Source of the DNA: Vandiemenella viatica
Taxonomy: Eukaryota > Arthropoda > Insecta > Orthoptera > Morabidae
Direction of reading: 5' to 3'
Assembly (NCBI GenBank): GCA_031002005.1
Contig: CM061921.1
Coordinates: forward strand, 124,092,597-124,156,596
Length of the DNA stretch: 64,000 nucleotides
The position numbers were made by a program, and so were the translations under genes. The notes under the pieces were generated by a model that saw nothing but the letters and a program-made list of their open reading frames with translations, was not told the DNA's origin and made no database searches. Below are positions 45,757 through 56,799 of this stretch, in pieces (the stretch's first letter is position 1; every line of letters begins with the position of its first letter).

Positions 45757-47365
45757 TTTAACCGACTTCAAAAAATGGGGGATGTTCTCAATTCGTCTGT
45801 ATATATATATATATATATTTAATATTATTATTTTGTATGTTCAGCGATATCTTCGCCAATTTTGAACCGATTTAAATGAAATTTTTATAGTGGATAGGGT
45901 ATCCCTTCAAAGTGGTCCCATATGTATTTCATTGAGAAACCACCCCTTCTACCCCTTACACCCCTTAATTTTTATACAAACCCACATTTTTTTATCCGAT
46001 TTCGATGGAACATAGGATATGTATAGTCAAAATAAATAGTAAAATACTGCCAACTTTTGGTTTGAAAAAACTGAAACCCTCTCCCCCTATCCACCCCCTT
46101 AATTTTTGTCAAAGTGCTTTATAAAAAGCTACAGTCGACACCGTTTAACCGATTACCATGCTTATATGTATTTTTTTCACGAAGAAGGTTTCTGACGAAA
46201 AAATCCCAAAACTATCCCCTCTCCACAGTAAACTGCTTAACTTTTATACAAACCCACAGGTTTTATCCGGTTCAAATATAACTTAGCACACTTTTACCAT
46301 AAAACAAAGTGAAAAATAATGTCAACTTTTGGTTTGCAAAAAATGAACCCCTCTCCCCGTTTCCACCACCTTGAATTTTGTCAATTTTCTTTTTAAAAAG
46401 CTACAGTCGACACCATTTGACCGATCTTTATAACAGTCGGCACCAAAAAATCAAAAAACTTCCCTAGATCCCCTTTTACACCCCTTAATTTTTGTACAAA
46501 CCTACATTTTAATCCGATTTTGGTGGAACTTCGCATGTGTATACTTTAAAACAAAGAGAAAAAGAAAAATACTGTCCACATTACTTTCACAAAAACGCCA
46601 ACCCTATCCCCTTTCTACACTTTTAATTACTGTCAAGGTTATTTATATAAAGCTACAGTTTCTATCTGATTTTGAAGGAAGTATGCAAATATATACTTCA
46701 AAATAAACAGAAAAATACTGTCTATATTTGGTTTAGAGAAGCCAAACCCCTCTCCCCGTTTCCATCCCCTTAATCTACACAAAGCTACAGTTTCTATCCG
46801 ATTCTGAAGGAAATTTGTACACATATACTTTAAAATATACAGAACAATTGTATATAAATTTGGTTGCAGAAGCCCAACTCTTCCCTTCTGCCCCCACCCC
46901 ACCTAATTTCCAATGTTCTTTATAGATACCCACAGTTTTTATGAGATTTAGATGGAACAATGCACATGTATACTTAAAATAAAAATAAACTTAGTGTCCA
47001 CATTCTGTTTACAAAACCCAACCTCTCACTCCCTTACCCCATTTAATTTTTTTAAATTGTTATTTACACAAAGCTACAGTTTTTATCTGGTTTAAATGGA
47101 ACTTTTCACATGTATACTTGAAAACAAAGAGAAACATACTGTCTACACTAGCTGTACAAAAACCAAACTAAACTTCGCCTCTACCACCCTTAATTGTTTT
47201 TATACATACCTACAGTTTTTATCTGATATCAATAGAAATTTACACAAGTACAGTTTAAATCAATCAGAAAAGACAGTCTACATTTGGTATACAAAAGCCC
47301 AATCCCTCGTCCTCTTTACCACCACCCCTTTTAATTTCCAGTGTTCTTTACAAAATTCCACAGTT
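45757..47365. repeat. Degenerate tandem array, about 135-bp unit, roughly 11 units
   Basis: After 'ACCGACTTCAAAAAATGGGG' and an (AT)n run at 45798-45820, one unit recurs: '(CC)CCTTAATTTTT.TACAAA.C', 'ACAGTTTTATC.GAT.T', 'ATGGAAC..TGCACATGTATAC', 'AACAGAAAAATACTGTC.AC', 'TTTGGTTTACAAAA', 'CCCCTCTCCCC'. The CTTAATTTTT-type landmark falls near 45963, 46101, 46218, 46365, 46483, 46617, 46772, 46901, 47040, 47188 and 47328 (spacings 117-155). 'AAAGCTACAG' units alternate irregularly with 'AACCCACAG' units, suggesting a two-unit higher-order repeat. The 160-codon frame at 47096-47578 is an artefact of the array. Confidence 0.85.
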
Positions 47366-47838
47366 TTAAATACCGTCAAAATCAATTTAGCTATTTTTAA
47401 GTCATGGCTGAATAATCATAAAAAGTGTCCTAATGTCTCAACATGTATCTCAGATTCAATCTTGGACCCCAAGCTTTCACGTTGTGAAAACCAATTAAAA
47501 ATCTATATTTTTTGTGTGATTCCGGAACTAACAGGTATATTCCAGAGACAGATTTGTGTGTGTGATGCTATTTATTAATGCCCAGATGTTACATGTTTCG
47601 ATTATCGAGCGGCAGCTTAAACTGATGTTACAATTAGGTCGAAACACAGCCTGGACCAAAATGTAACCTAACATTCCTTAACACAGCATCCAATTCACCT
47701 CGTTCTGGAAGTTGTTGGGGCATATAAGGACAGAATGTTTTTGAAACCACTGAATTACCATGAAGTTCGCAAAATAAGAACTGCTGTGGCATATTTAATA
47801 TACAAAACAAACTATAAAACCACTAAAAAATTAAAAAT

Positions 47839-48525
47839 TAAATAATTGTTTAAAAAAACATAAAAACCGCCTTCAAAAAAAAGCATACTAAAATTTTTAA
47901 AATAAACCTTGCTTAAAAGAAAACAAATCTAAATGGACGATATTTTACATTACTGTTATTGAATTAATTAGTTATTTTTGGAGTCGGTGCCAGCGAAAGT
48001 AAGAAAAACAAAAAGATAAAAACAATAATACAGAAAAATCTTGTTACTACAACCTACAACTAATGTTAGAAACATGTTTCAACAAAACTGAAACATACAG
48101 ATGATACGCCGATGTTTTAGTAACTGTAAAGCATTTACTGCGTGATGCAGCCTGCCAACTGACACCGTAGTGCCAGAGATATGACTGGACAACCAGCGCT
48201 GCCGAACCACAGATTGTAATACTGCCTAATTTGTTTCCCTAAACTCTCTTCTGCAATAACAATATCTGCCTCACTACATGCTTTAAAATGTTCGGAATTT
48301 TTGTTCGTATCGCCTCGAACACCAAATAAAGTTCCGTAATTCGATCTTCGCGATGTGACAGCTGGCCCGACTCCAAAAATAACTGATTAATATAAAAAAT
48401 TCAATAACAGTGATGTAAAATACTGTCCATTTAGATTTACTTTCTTCTAAGCACGGTATAAAGCTATTTTAAAATTTTTAGTGTGCTTTTCTGAAGGCGA
48501 TTTTTATGTTTTTTGAAAATTATTT
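47839..48525. mobile_element. Inverted-repeat element (arms about 155 bp)
   Basis: 47839-47995 and 48363-48525 are reverse complements. Paired landmarks are 'TTTAAAAAAACATAAAAA', 'CCGCCTTCA', 'CTAAATGGAC', 'TATTTTACATCACTGTTATTGA' trimmed, and 'AGTTATTTTTGGAGTCGG'. The loop is about 365 bases with no coding capacity. The 'GGAGTCGG' end resembles the 'ACCGACTTCAAAAAA' motif at the start of the neighbouring tandem array, so the two may be parts of one element. Confidence 0.75.
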
Positions 48526-48529
48526 TAGT

Positions 48530-49640
48530 GTACTGCAACTTGTAATCAATATGTGCAGCCCCTCTGAATGCACTTGAGAGATAGCAATGATTGCTCCCTT
48601 TAACAGTCTCTGGTTAAATATTTCTCCATATAGGTAACAAATTTCAGCACGTATAAATGGTGCTTCTTGATCGTTTATCATTACAAGAGGAGTACACACC
48701 TTGTGAATCGTACCAATTTCTATTGCTTTTCATCTATCAGACCTTAGAGTTTCTTCCGTAGAATGAGATGTATCGAGACATCCAAGAGTTGTACTCGCAA
48801 ACGACCTGGTATGCCGCCGAAAAGGGGAAGTTTTCTAGTAACAATGATTTCTTACTTTAATTTGCTAGGCATTCCTCTTGTGATACAAGCAGGCTTGCCA
48901 AATTTTCAGATTCACATGACCGGACAAATGTCAGAATGCCCGCGTGTGGGAGGAGGTTTGGTGGAGCTGCATTATAAATAGTAAATTTTAGAGAGCAACT
49001 CGTTTTTTTTATTTTTATAAATACTGTAATTGTTAATACTACAGTAGCGAAGTAGAAAATTATAAAAAAGTTCTTATTTGGAGTAATATGTATTGGAGTG
49101 GTACATATTCTTTGGGGCCATCTAGGACCACGTTAAGCCCTCTTGGTATTGGCAGCGAGTTTCATCTTCTTTTGGGTCCAGAAGTCCTTCATTCGTTTTG
49201 GATGTGCCTGTTTGCCCTCTTCTGTCCAAGGGGTACCCCGCTTCTTTTGAAGTGTTCATCTCGGTTTGTCACTAACTTCTTCCGAAAAAGATATCTGTCG
49301 AAAACATCTACCAACAAATAAAGTATTATTAGTATTTAGTATTTAAAAACTAAGATATTACAGTTTTGGGGTTTGAATCAAATAAATTAAAGATTTTCTT
49401 AGTCTGTATTTCTTCATTAGTTTGAGGTGACCATAGAATCATGCTTTTCTTTTGCGGATTGTTTCAGTGATATTTTGCTGTAGACATCTTTGTTGGATCT
49501 CTTTTGATGGACGCCATTCTTGAAGTTGGAATTTCTCTGATAACTTTTCACTCTTTACTCTCAGATTCTCCCAAATGTCCTTCATCGGCATTCACCAACA
49601 ATGTTTCGGCGGCATACAAAACTTCTGATTCGCTATGACC
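48530..49640. other. No gene recognised
   Basis: Mixed AT-rich sequence; frames of 68-77 codons have no motifs. Confidence 0.4.
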
Positions 49641-49739
49641 AGCCGGGTAAATTTGTAAACGGAGGAGCTGCTTGGGAACAGCATTTGTTCTGTCGTGGGG
49701 TGGTGCTTGTGGAGACCACTAGTAGGTAGGGTTTCACTA

Positions 49740-51104
49740 AATAGGAGTGGCAAGGGAATACATTCTGAGTTGTCAGATAAAGCTGTAAGGGAGCCCACTT
49801 CATGTGGACTATGCCTGTTTTAGATTAGGGGCTTTAGGGGCTGCTGGTGAGGGGATACAAATTGGTAATCAAAGGGATACTGAGTATAGATCCCTAGTTA
49901 GAAAAATCACCAACACTAAAGATATAGAACAAGCTATTGAAACAATAACAGAGGGGAGCAGATCTGGGAAGGCAAATGTTGGGGCCGAAAATATCACAAA
50001 GCCAGTGATAAGAGTGTTACTGGTAAACCGTAAAAGCATAATGAACAAAGCAATGGAGTTTGCAAAACTTAATAGAAATACACGAACCTCAAGTAGTTGT
50101 AGGGGTAGAGTCCTGGTTAAAGGAATGAGTACTAGACAATTAGGTTTTTTCCGATGGTTACAAAGAGATGGAGGTGCAACTGGGTGAGGGAAATTTATAC
50201 TGGTTAGCAAAGACTACCACAGTTCACTGGTGTTCAGAAATCATGACCATGCGTTACTTGGCGTAGACTTCTAGGGAAATAAAAAAAAGTAAACGTCAGG
50301 GTGTTCGCTGCATACCGTAGTGGAAGAATGAAAAAGTTGAGGCTCTTGGGGCGAAACTAAATTCATATTCAGAGTTCAGAAGTGAGCATAGAATGGTCAT
50401 TGTTGGTGGGGATTTAAACTTACCAGGTGTAAATGGGTAGGAAATGGGATTAATAACACAAAGGAAGAGAGATTTGCAAATACCTTGATAAGGGAAAGAG
50501 GCTTTACATAGGTGATTAAGCAGAAAACAAGGGGACAAAAGATGTTGGATATCGTCCTTATAAAGCCTGATGATAACCTAATCGGGTATCAAGTAACTGA
50601 AGGAATAAGTGATAACAATGCAGTTTTGATGGATATAAGGGGATTCAGTAAACATGTGGCCAGAATTGAAGGGGTAAATAGATACAATTATAAAAAGGCA
50701 CAAATTTTGGAACTGAAAAGATATTTCAGGGTTAATTTTATTCAATGGAAAAATGGCACAAGTACAGTGGAGACGAAGTGGGAAGAGTTCAAGGCAATAA
50801 TAAAAATGGGTGAAAAAATGTTTATTCCAAAACAGAAAACAAAGATAAGTACATACATACTATAATAGGGAGGTGAGGAGGTTGAAAAGGTTGTTGAGAC
50901 GAGAACATGACAGAGTTAAGAAACAGCAAGGCAGTAGGGAATTTTTGAAACAACTAAACCAGGAATTAATAATGTCAAATAAACTGGCTAAAGATCAATT
51001 TATGAAGAATATTATTGGAGCAGGGGGACCTCTGACTAAAGCATCTAGAAACTTCTATAGCTATACCAGGAAACTGAGGGGAAGACAGGGTGTTGAGACA
51101 GTTA
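49740..51104 (+). pseudogene. LINE 5' part: ORF1-like region and apurinic endonuclease fragment
   Basis: The frame at 49804-50187 is basic and lies where ORF1 or the ORF2 leader would be; I do not recognise it. Around 50400 the + strand reads 'IVGGDLNLPGVN', a GDFN-type motif of the APE-like endonuclease. From 50512 a clean frame follows: 'QKMLDIVLIKPDDNLIGYQ' and 'VTEGISDNNAVLMDI' (residues about 30-46), where the family has S-D-H at the catalytic histidine; here it is S-D-N, so the active-site His is gone. The EN-RT linker continues in the next frame (50873-51100). A palindromic mariner-like element interrupts at 51105. Confidence 0.8.
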
Positions 51105-51395
51105 TACAGAGTGAGTCAAAAGTCGCAGTACACCCTTTTATTTCAAAATTGGGAAACCTGAATATTCCAGTAAGGTATTGTTGAAGTGGTCTATCTTTTA
51201 CGGTATGTACCGAACATGGGCGTCATCTTGAAATCGGCCATCTTGAATCTAAGTCAATTTTTTTAAATGGAAATGTGGTCGTGTGACACATCAAATAACA
51301 TCAGAATTTTCTCACAAGTTCATTCCTGTAAACATATTTGAAATAGCAGTTGCGGTTCAAAAGTTACATAGCTTTTTTGTTGCAGATAACTGAAG

Positions 51396-51532
51396 ATGGC
51401 TTTGACCAACGAGGAGAGAATTGAAATCATTTTGATGTTTGGAGAACGAAGTTTCCGTGTCATAGCTGCAGATTTTAACAACCGGCACGCAGAAAGACGT
51501 CCAATTTCACACAACACTGTCAGGTGCATGAA
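51396..51532 (+). pseudogene. Mariner-like transposase N-terminus (DUF4817-type HTH), left copy
   Basis: ATG at 51396 opens 'MALTNEERIEIILMFGERSF', followed by 'IAADFNNRHAE' and 'ISHNTVRCM', then the frame leaves the homology. It is the same protein as the minus-strand copy in the other arm, with a few substitutions and a shorter end. Confidence 0.8.
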
Positions 51533-51593
51533 GGATTCGTATGATCGATGACTGGCTGATTCCACATTCTGCTGACAAACGTCGTGTGCTGCG

Positions 51594-51848
51594 TTATGGG
51601 CTCTTCACGAAGGACGCCAAAACCATTGTTGAGGTTGTCTCGTCAGTAGCACTTTTTGGACGGCCACTCCGTGCCTTGTCAGCCACAGTCCCAGTTTCTC
51701 GGAATTTGGAAATTAAGCACCTGATAGTGTTGTGTGAAATTGGAGGTGTTTCTGCGTGCCGGTTGTTAAAATCTGCAGCTATGACACGGAAACTTCGTTC
51801 TCCAGACATCAAAATGATTTCAATTCTCTCCTCCTTGGTCAAAGCCAT
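51594..51848 (-). pseudogene. Mariner-like transposase N-terminus (DUF4817-type HTH), right copy
   Basis: The 84-codon frame contains a winged or paired helix-turn-helix of the type annotated DUF4817 in insect Tc1/mariner-superfamily transposases. 'EERIEIILMSGERSFRVIA' (residues 6-24) is helix 1, 'ISHNTIRCLISKFRETGTV' (37-55) is the recognition helix, and 'ADKARSGRPKS' (56-66) is the typical GRP linker. The second HTH and the DDE catalytic domain are absent because the copy ends at the palindrome centre. It can at most encode a DNA-binding fragment. Confidence 0.85.
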
Positions 51849-52151
51849 CTTCAGTTATCTGCAACAAAAAAGCTATGTAACTTTTGAACCACAACTGCTA
51901 TTTCAAATCTGTTTACAGGAATGAACTTGTGAGAAAAGTCTGATGTTATTTGATGTGTCACACGACCCCCTTTCCATTTAAAAAAATTGACTTAGATTCA
52001 AGATGGCCGATTTCAAGATGGTGCCCATGTTCGGTACATACCTTAAAAGATAGACCACCTCACCAATACCTTACTGGAATATTCAGGTTTCCCAATTCCT
52101 GCAGAGTTTTTGAAATAAAAGTGTGTACTGCGACTTTTGACTCACCCTGTA

Positions 52152-53655
52152 GATAAGGATTTTGAAGAAGTAACTGATGATTTAAAAAAGGCAGAGTTAT
52201 TAAGGAACTGGTTCAGTAAGACCATTAGGAACAACAGTTCAGGAACGGTAGGGGTTATATCAGAAAACGAGCCTATCCACACAGTTGAAGGTGAGCAGAT
52301 TAGAAAATTTGAAATTAAATACGAAGATATCATGAAGGAACTAAGGAATCTCAAAAATCATAAAGGGGCTGGTGTTGATAATATTACTACGGATGCCTTA
52401 AAGATAGTAGGATGGGACATTGTATCTTATCTTGAAACATTATTTAAACTGAGTCTGGATACTTGATGTTTACCAAATGACTGGAAGAGTGCGATTGTAG
52501 TTCCGGTCCATAAAGGAGCGTAGACAAATAGGGTCGAAAACTATAGGCCAATCAGCTTGACATCAGTGGTAGGAAAATTAATGGAGAGATTAATATTCAA
52601 CCATAATAGACGTGTCTATGAGGAACGTAAGTGATTTTCAAGTCGGCAACATGGCTTTAGAAAAGGGTATTCATGCTAATCTCAGTTAGTAGGCTATATG
52701 CAAGATATTTCTGATGAAGTCGACAGGGGAGGTCAAGTTGATAGTGTAGCAGTAGATCTTTCGAAGGCTTTTTACAGAGTGAATCATAAAATGGTGCTAA
52801 ATAAGGTAAACACTATTGGAATTGATAAAAAGGTGATTTGCTGGGTAAAAGAATTCTTAAAAGTAGAAAGAAAGTAAATTGGGTAGGAAATGTGGTATCA
52901 AAAGAAGTAGGAGTGAACATGGGAGTTCCATAGGGTAGTGTATTGGGAACATTATTATTCGTTATTCTAATGAATGATTGTGTTAATGTTTTACTGTCAG
53001 AAGTTAGATTGTTTGCAGACGACGTAATGTTATACAAAAGGATCAAAACAATAGAAGACTCTAGACAGCTGCTGGGTGATGTAGATAGATAGGATAACCA
53101 GCTGGATGAGTCAAAATGGGATGAAGATAAATTCAAAGAAGAGCCAGCTTATTAGGTACACAGATAAAAGAACTAAAGGTTGGTTATGATTATAAAGCGG
53201 GGAAGGAACTACTTATTGAAGACTCGAAATGTCGAAATTCCTTGTCAAAACATTTGATAGCAAACTTAAGTGGGCAGGACTCATTGTACAGGTGGCAGGG
53301 AAAGTGAAGTAAGGGAATTGGGGAACAAAACATTGGTCAGACCACTACTGGAATATGGGGGTGTAGTTTGGGACCCACATTTTGGGTATCAAATATAGGA
53401 GTTGGAGGGGGCGAAGGCTACCAGATTTTTGTTTGGAAATTACCACAAAACACAATCGTTGCTAATATGATAAAAGAGCTGGACTGGGATTCATTGGAAG
53501 ATAGAAGGAGGGTGAAGAGAATCATGGGAGTGTAAAATGCCTATATAGGCGATGAAACATGGAATGATATTGGTGGGAAAATTGAGGGAGATGCTTGGAA
53601 GGGTAAAGATGACCTTGATCACAAGCTGGCACTTGATTTCAGGCAAAAGTGTGCT

Positions 53656-53693
<38 letters not shown>
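52152..53693 (+). pseudogene. LINE 3' part: reverse transcriptase and poly(A) tail
   Basis: Continues the copy from 51104. A 109-codon frame (52137-52466) covers the RT N-terminal region with 'ELRNLKNHKGAGVDNITTD'. Next come 'ENYRPISLTSVVGKLMERL' (about 52535-52590), 'RQHGFRKGYSC' (52635-52670), 'SVAVDLSKAF' and 'GSVLGTLLFVILMND'. The intact catalytic box 'RLFADDVMLYK' lies near 53008-53040, with 'LVRPLLEYGGVVWDP' near 53340 and 'ELDWDSLEDRRRVKRIM' near 53480. Stops and shifts break every block. An A36 run (53658-53693) marks the 3' end. Despite the preserved FADD box the copy cannot make a complete protein. Confidence 0.88.
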
Positions 53694-53695
<2 letters not shown>

Positions 53696-54991
53696 AAATT
53701 AAGCCAGTTAACTCAATTGATCCTTTGCTTAGCTGGTCACTCGATAATCACTTCCTCATATGTTATCTCCTTAACATTGAAAATATCCGCAAAATTTTAT
53801 GCAGCAAGATTTGAGGGGGGGGGGAGAGGAGAGTATGGAACTGTACTAGAGATATTGGGGGTGTTTACTGTCTAAGATGCAGCTATATAAGTTGTTGGTC
53901 TGTTATTCTATGGAATGTTGGTAATACTGGAAGATGCTTTACAGAGCATTGCATTACATGAAACAGGCTACCGCGCTGGTGTTGGGTTGGACGTGTTACC
54001 GATTCGTGTCTATCCTTGGACATGAGAGATTTCAGTGAAATGCAGTGGCGTCCTGTTATGTATGTGTCGAATGGAAAACATACACTGATGGAATCAATAC
54101 AACAAAATACATGAACTGTCTTATGTCATTTGAAAAAACAAACAAAAATCCCGATTGCAGCGGGATTCCAACGCTGGACCTTAAAGCTCCATAGCGACAA
54201 CCTTCTAATACTATATTACGAAACTTATAGAAGTTTTTTGATTTAAATTTCCAATATTTATTAACATTTTAGTAGGAAAAAACCAACAATTTCAGATAAA
54301 ATGTCCTTACTGCGTTTATTTCGAAACATTATAAACGTATGAATCTCATTTACGGTTTCATAAGATATAGTGAGATCAAACAGAGTAAGGAACAGTGTCA
54401 TTTCATGAAACATCAGGATCGGCATCAACACTTATATATATAATACAAAAAATAGGAGTCTACCTGTGTCTGAATGATCATTTAGAACAGAAATATACTT
54501 GATTATCACAGCTTATGAATGATTTCCACTGTGTTTATGACCACAGCGTAGTAAAAATAAGCAGTTACGAAATTTGTAGAGAGTTACTCTTACTATTGAC
54601 GTGAAGGGTAGTGTTCACTGTCTTCTCTCCTATAGGGCCAAAGGCATCCCTTTCGAATCCCAGCCGAGTCTCACATTTTAGGAAGTCGCAAACGTGTCCT
54701 TGCCCGTTGGCAAAGCTTGCTTGTTCGCATTCTACTTCGAATTGTTGCTCTCCGTTAATCCAATATGCTTACGGCGTCGATTAGACGACATTCACTGAGA
54801 AGGATTGCGTTGTAACTTCAAACGATTTACCTTAGGAGGCGGAAGTACCACGTTTTGTCACCTCGATCTCTAGATGCGAAGTAGCATAGGTTACAGTTTC
54901 ACGGGAATGTTATCTACCATTGTTTCACTAGTGATACAAAATTTGCACTTTATCATACGGTTGTTATGAAACGGTTTATTCCCGTAATTCG
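53694..54991. other. No gene recognised
   Basis: A G8 run near 53816 and a possible degenerate tRNA-like B-box near 54160-54180 on the minus strand are the only notable items. The target duplication of SINE copy 8 begins at 54992. Confidence 0.35.
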
Positions 54992-55001
54992 GAGGTAACT
55001 T

Positions 55002-55247
55002 CTTTTTTTTTTACTTATTGCTTTACGTCTCGTCGACGGCTAAGTTCATTAGAGGCGGGATGGGACAGGGACAAGGAGCGGGAAGGAATTCGACCATGGC
55101 CTTTTTGAAGGAAGCATCCCGGCATTCGCCTGGATGGATTTGGGGAAAGCAAGAAAAACCCAAATCTGGATGCCCGGACGGGCATTCGAACCCGCGTCCT
55201 CCCGAATGCGAGGCCAGAACGTTAACCGTTCACCCACCACGCTCGGT
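55002..55247 (-). mobile_element. tRNA-derived SINE, copy 8 (full length, 10-bp target duplication)
   Basis: Reverse-oriented, complete copy. On the minus strand it starts ACCGAGCGTGGTGGGTGAAC, has the 'CTCGCATTCGGGAGGACGCG' block, the B-box 'GGTTCGAATGCCC', body and an A-rich tail (T run at 55002-55012 on the + strand). GAGGTAACTT occurs on both sides (54992-55001 and 55248-55257), the direct repeat made by LINE-driven insertion. The preserved ends and target duplication make this the youngest-looking SINE in the window. Confidence 0.95.
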
Positions 55248-55257
55248 GAGGTAACTT

Positions 55258-55640
55258 TGCTTTATTCAGGCTAGGCGGAAGCGGCGGGTACTCTTGTTGC
55301 CTCCAAAGGAGTCAGATGCAGCCGCCCTAGTTCAGGGAGGTGGTGAGTCACAATCCTGATTGATTTAAAAACTGATATCAAAGTCAGGTGTAACAGTGCT
55401 CCCTGATGTGCGAGGTGCGGGTCCAGGAAGTAGCGACCCTCCTGTTTTCTTGGTTGAGTAGTGGATTAGGCGCTCCTTCCCAACAGCATGCGCATCTTTG
55501 ACCTCGAAATCTCGGAACCACATGAAAACATATTTATAATAATAAGCGATTATAAACAAAACAGTGGTGTGTGTAATTTCTGAACTTGTCTTCTATTTAA
55601 GAGCCATGAAAAGAGCGTACTGTTGTGTGATTCCTGGTCA
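55258..55640. other. No gene recognised
   Basis: Short frames only. Just before the 55.7-kb ORF, in-frame upstream sequence is interrupted by stops. Confidence 0.35.
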
Positions 55641-55701
55641 GGTGCAACTTTTCCAAACAAACATGTTATGCTGAAGATATTGCCACCGAAAACAACAAAA
55701 T

Positions 55702-56094
55702 ATGGCTAAACTCCTTGATGTTTACTTCTTTCGGCAATATATGCTCTATATCAGAAGGATTACTGATTTTGGAAGAATACAATGTGACAAACCACAAGTG
55801 AAGTTACATGATCGTTATTTCATCATGAAACTTCACTCCGTGATTTACAGTCAATTTGCTACACCTACGTACAAGCCTATGTTGCAATATGCTTGGGGAA
55901 ATCCAGGTCATGGCATTGAAATGCGAACATCATCAATTGAAAATGTAATTAGTATGGATTTTGATATTGGATTTAGTGAATGCGAAAGTGAATTGGGATG
56001 TGCTAGCGTGGCTATAGTGGGGTGTGCACATTGTTCTCCTCCACTTTGTTTCAACCACCTAATTGAAATCGCGTATCTGCACTTTGAGGACTAA
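55702..56094 (+). CDS. Insect repeat-family ORF with Cys/His cluster, function unknown
   Basis: A 130-codon frame resembles the C-terminal half of an uncharacterised protein that recurs in many insect genomes, which points to a transposon origin. Visible features are 'DRYFIMKLHSVIYSQFATP' (residues 37-55) and 'YKPMLQYAWG' (57-66), then an acidic segment and a C-terminal 'CAHCSPPLCFNH' (about 109-120) with further His, likely a small metal-binding knuckle. The frame is uninterrupted to its stop, but the start ATG is probably internal because the family normally has more N-terminal sequence. No catalytic motif is recognisable. Flanking DNA shows no promoter or splice evidence of a host gene. 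Confidence 0.4.
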   Translation: MAKLLDVYFFRQYMLYIRRITDFGRIQCDKPQVKLHDRYFIMKLHSVIYSQFATPTYKPMLQYAWGNPGHGIEMRTSSIENVISMDFDIGFSECESELGCASVAIVGCAHCSPPLCFNHLIEIAYLHFED

Positions 56095-56790
56095 TATAAG
56101 CACTATCAGGTGTGTGGTACTTCTGTATATGCGTGTTTTGCGCTATATTAAGTACTTTAAGCAAAGAGTTTTTGGCAATGTTGATGAAAATGGAATGATA
56201 GACTGACGTCATTGAATTACATATAATTTACTTCATATCTTGTTAATTTAGCATGTTTTCGTGCGCTTCCGAGCGTTCGCGATCAAAGTTGTCCTTTGTT
56301 AGTGAGTTTTCTCTGACATTTCATTGTTAGCAATGAAAAGTAGGCGTTTACCTTATTAATAATAAAATTGCTTTGGCTTAAGGGGGCGTGGTACGAGAAA
56401 CGTTGCGAACCCCTGCAGCAGACAGACGGTGAATAAAGTGCGACCGTCAGTGATAGAATGCCTCTGCCTGAGGTCGGTGATTATGGCAGGCTTGATGAGC
56501 TCTAAAGAAAGCTGTAAGCACTGTTACGTGACTGGTTGAAGCTGTGCTGTTACTGTCACGCCGGTCATGTAAACAGGTAATACACCAACCTGTGAAATTT
56601 CGTCAGACACATCCTTCACCATTTGATGATTTGCTTAAGGAGTGAGGGCATATGCTGATGATTCCGTCGATTAAGGACGTTGTCTTTCTCTTAGTGTATT
56701 TTGGAATAGTAGTCGTTGGATGGACCGGCACTCTTGTTTCATAACACAAAAAACACTCTGCACTGAAAACAAGCCCCATTACAGTCTTCC
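56095..56790. other. No gene recognised
   Basis: AT-rich flank of the 55.7-kb ORF, possibly the rest of the same repeat; no second copy in the window to set its limits. Confidence 0.3.
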
Positions 56791-56799
56791 ATACTTACA

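Larger units (their letters stand above)
51107..52149. mobile_element. Palindromic mariner-like element, two inverted copies of a transposase 5' end
   Basis: Ends are CAGAGTGAGTCAAAAGTCGC and its inverse (CAGGGTGAGTC... on the minus strand), with TA on each side (51105-51106, 52150-52151). Inverted arms of about 430 bases meet near the middle. Each arm contains the 5' terminal repeat plus the beginning of a transposase gene, so it looks like two 5' halves joined head to head. It sits inside the LINE and splits it cleanly. Confidence 0.92.

Noticed and set aside
45798..45820. CRISPR-like or satellite origin for the repeats at 45.8-47.4 kb
   Set aside because: Units are long, degenerate and contiguous without unique spacers; organism is eukaryotic.
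47096..47578. 160-codon plus-strand open frame
   Set aside because: Lies in the degenerate tandem array; the peptide is a translation of repeat units.
49869..50210. 113-codon minus-strand frame
   Set aside because: Antisense shadow of the plus-strand LINE 5' region.
53552..53875. 107-codon plus-strand frame with a poly-Lys run
   Set aside because: The Lys run is the LINE poly(A) tail; the frame is the LINE end reading into flank.
54140..54200. Possible tRNA-like B-box on the minus strand
   Set aside because: B-box is degenerate and no A-box or anticodon arm is found at the right distance.
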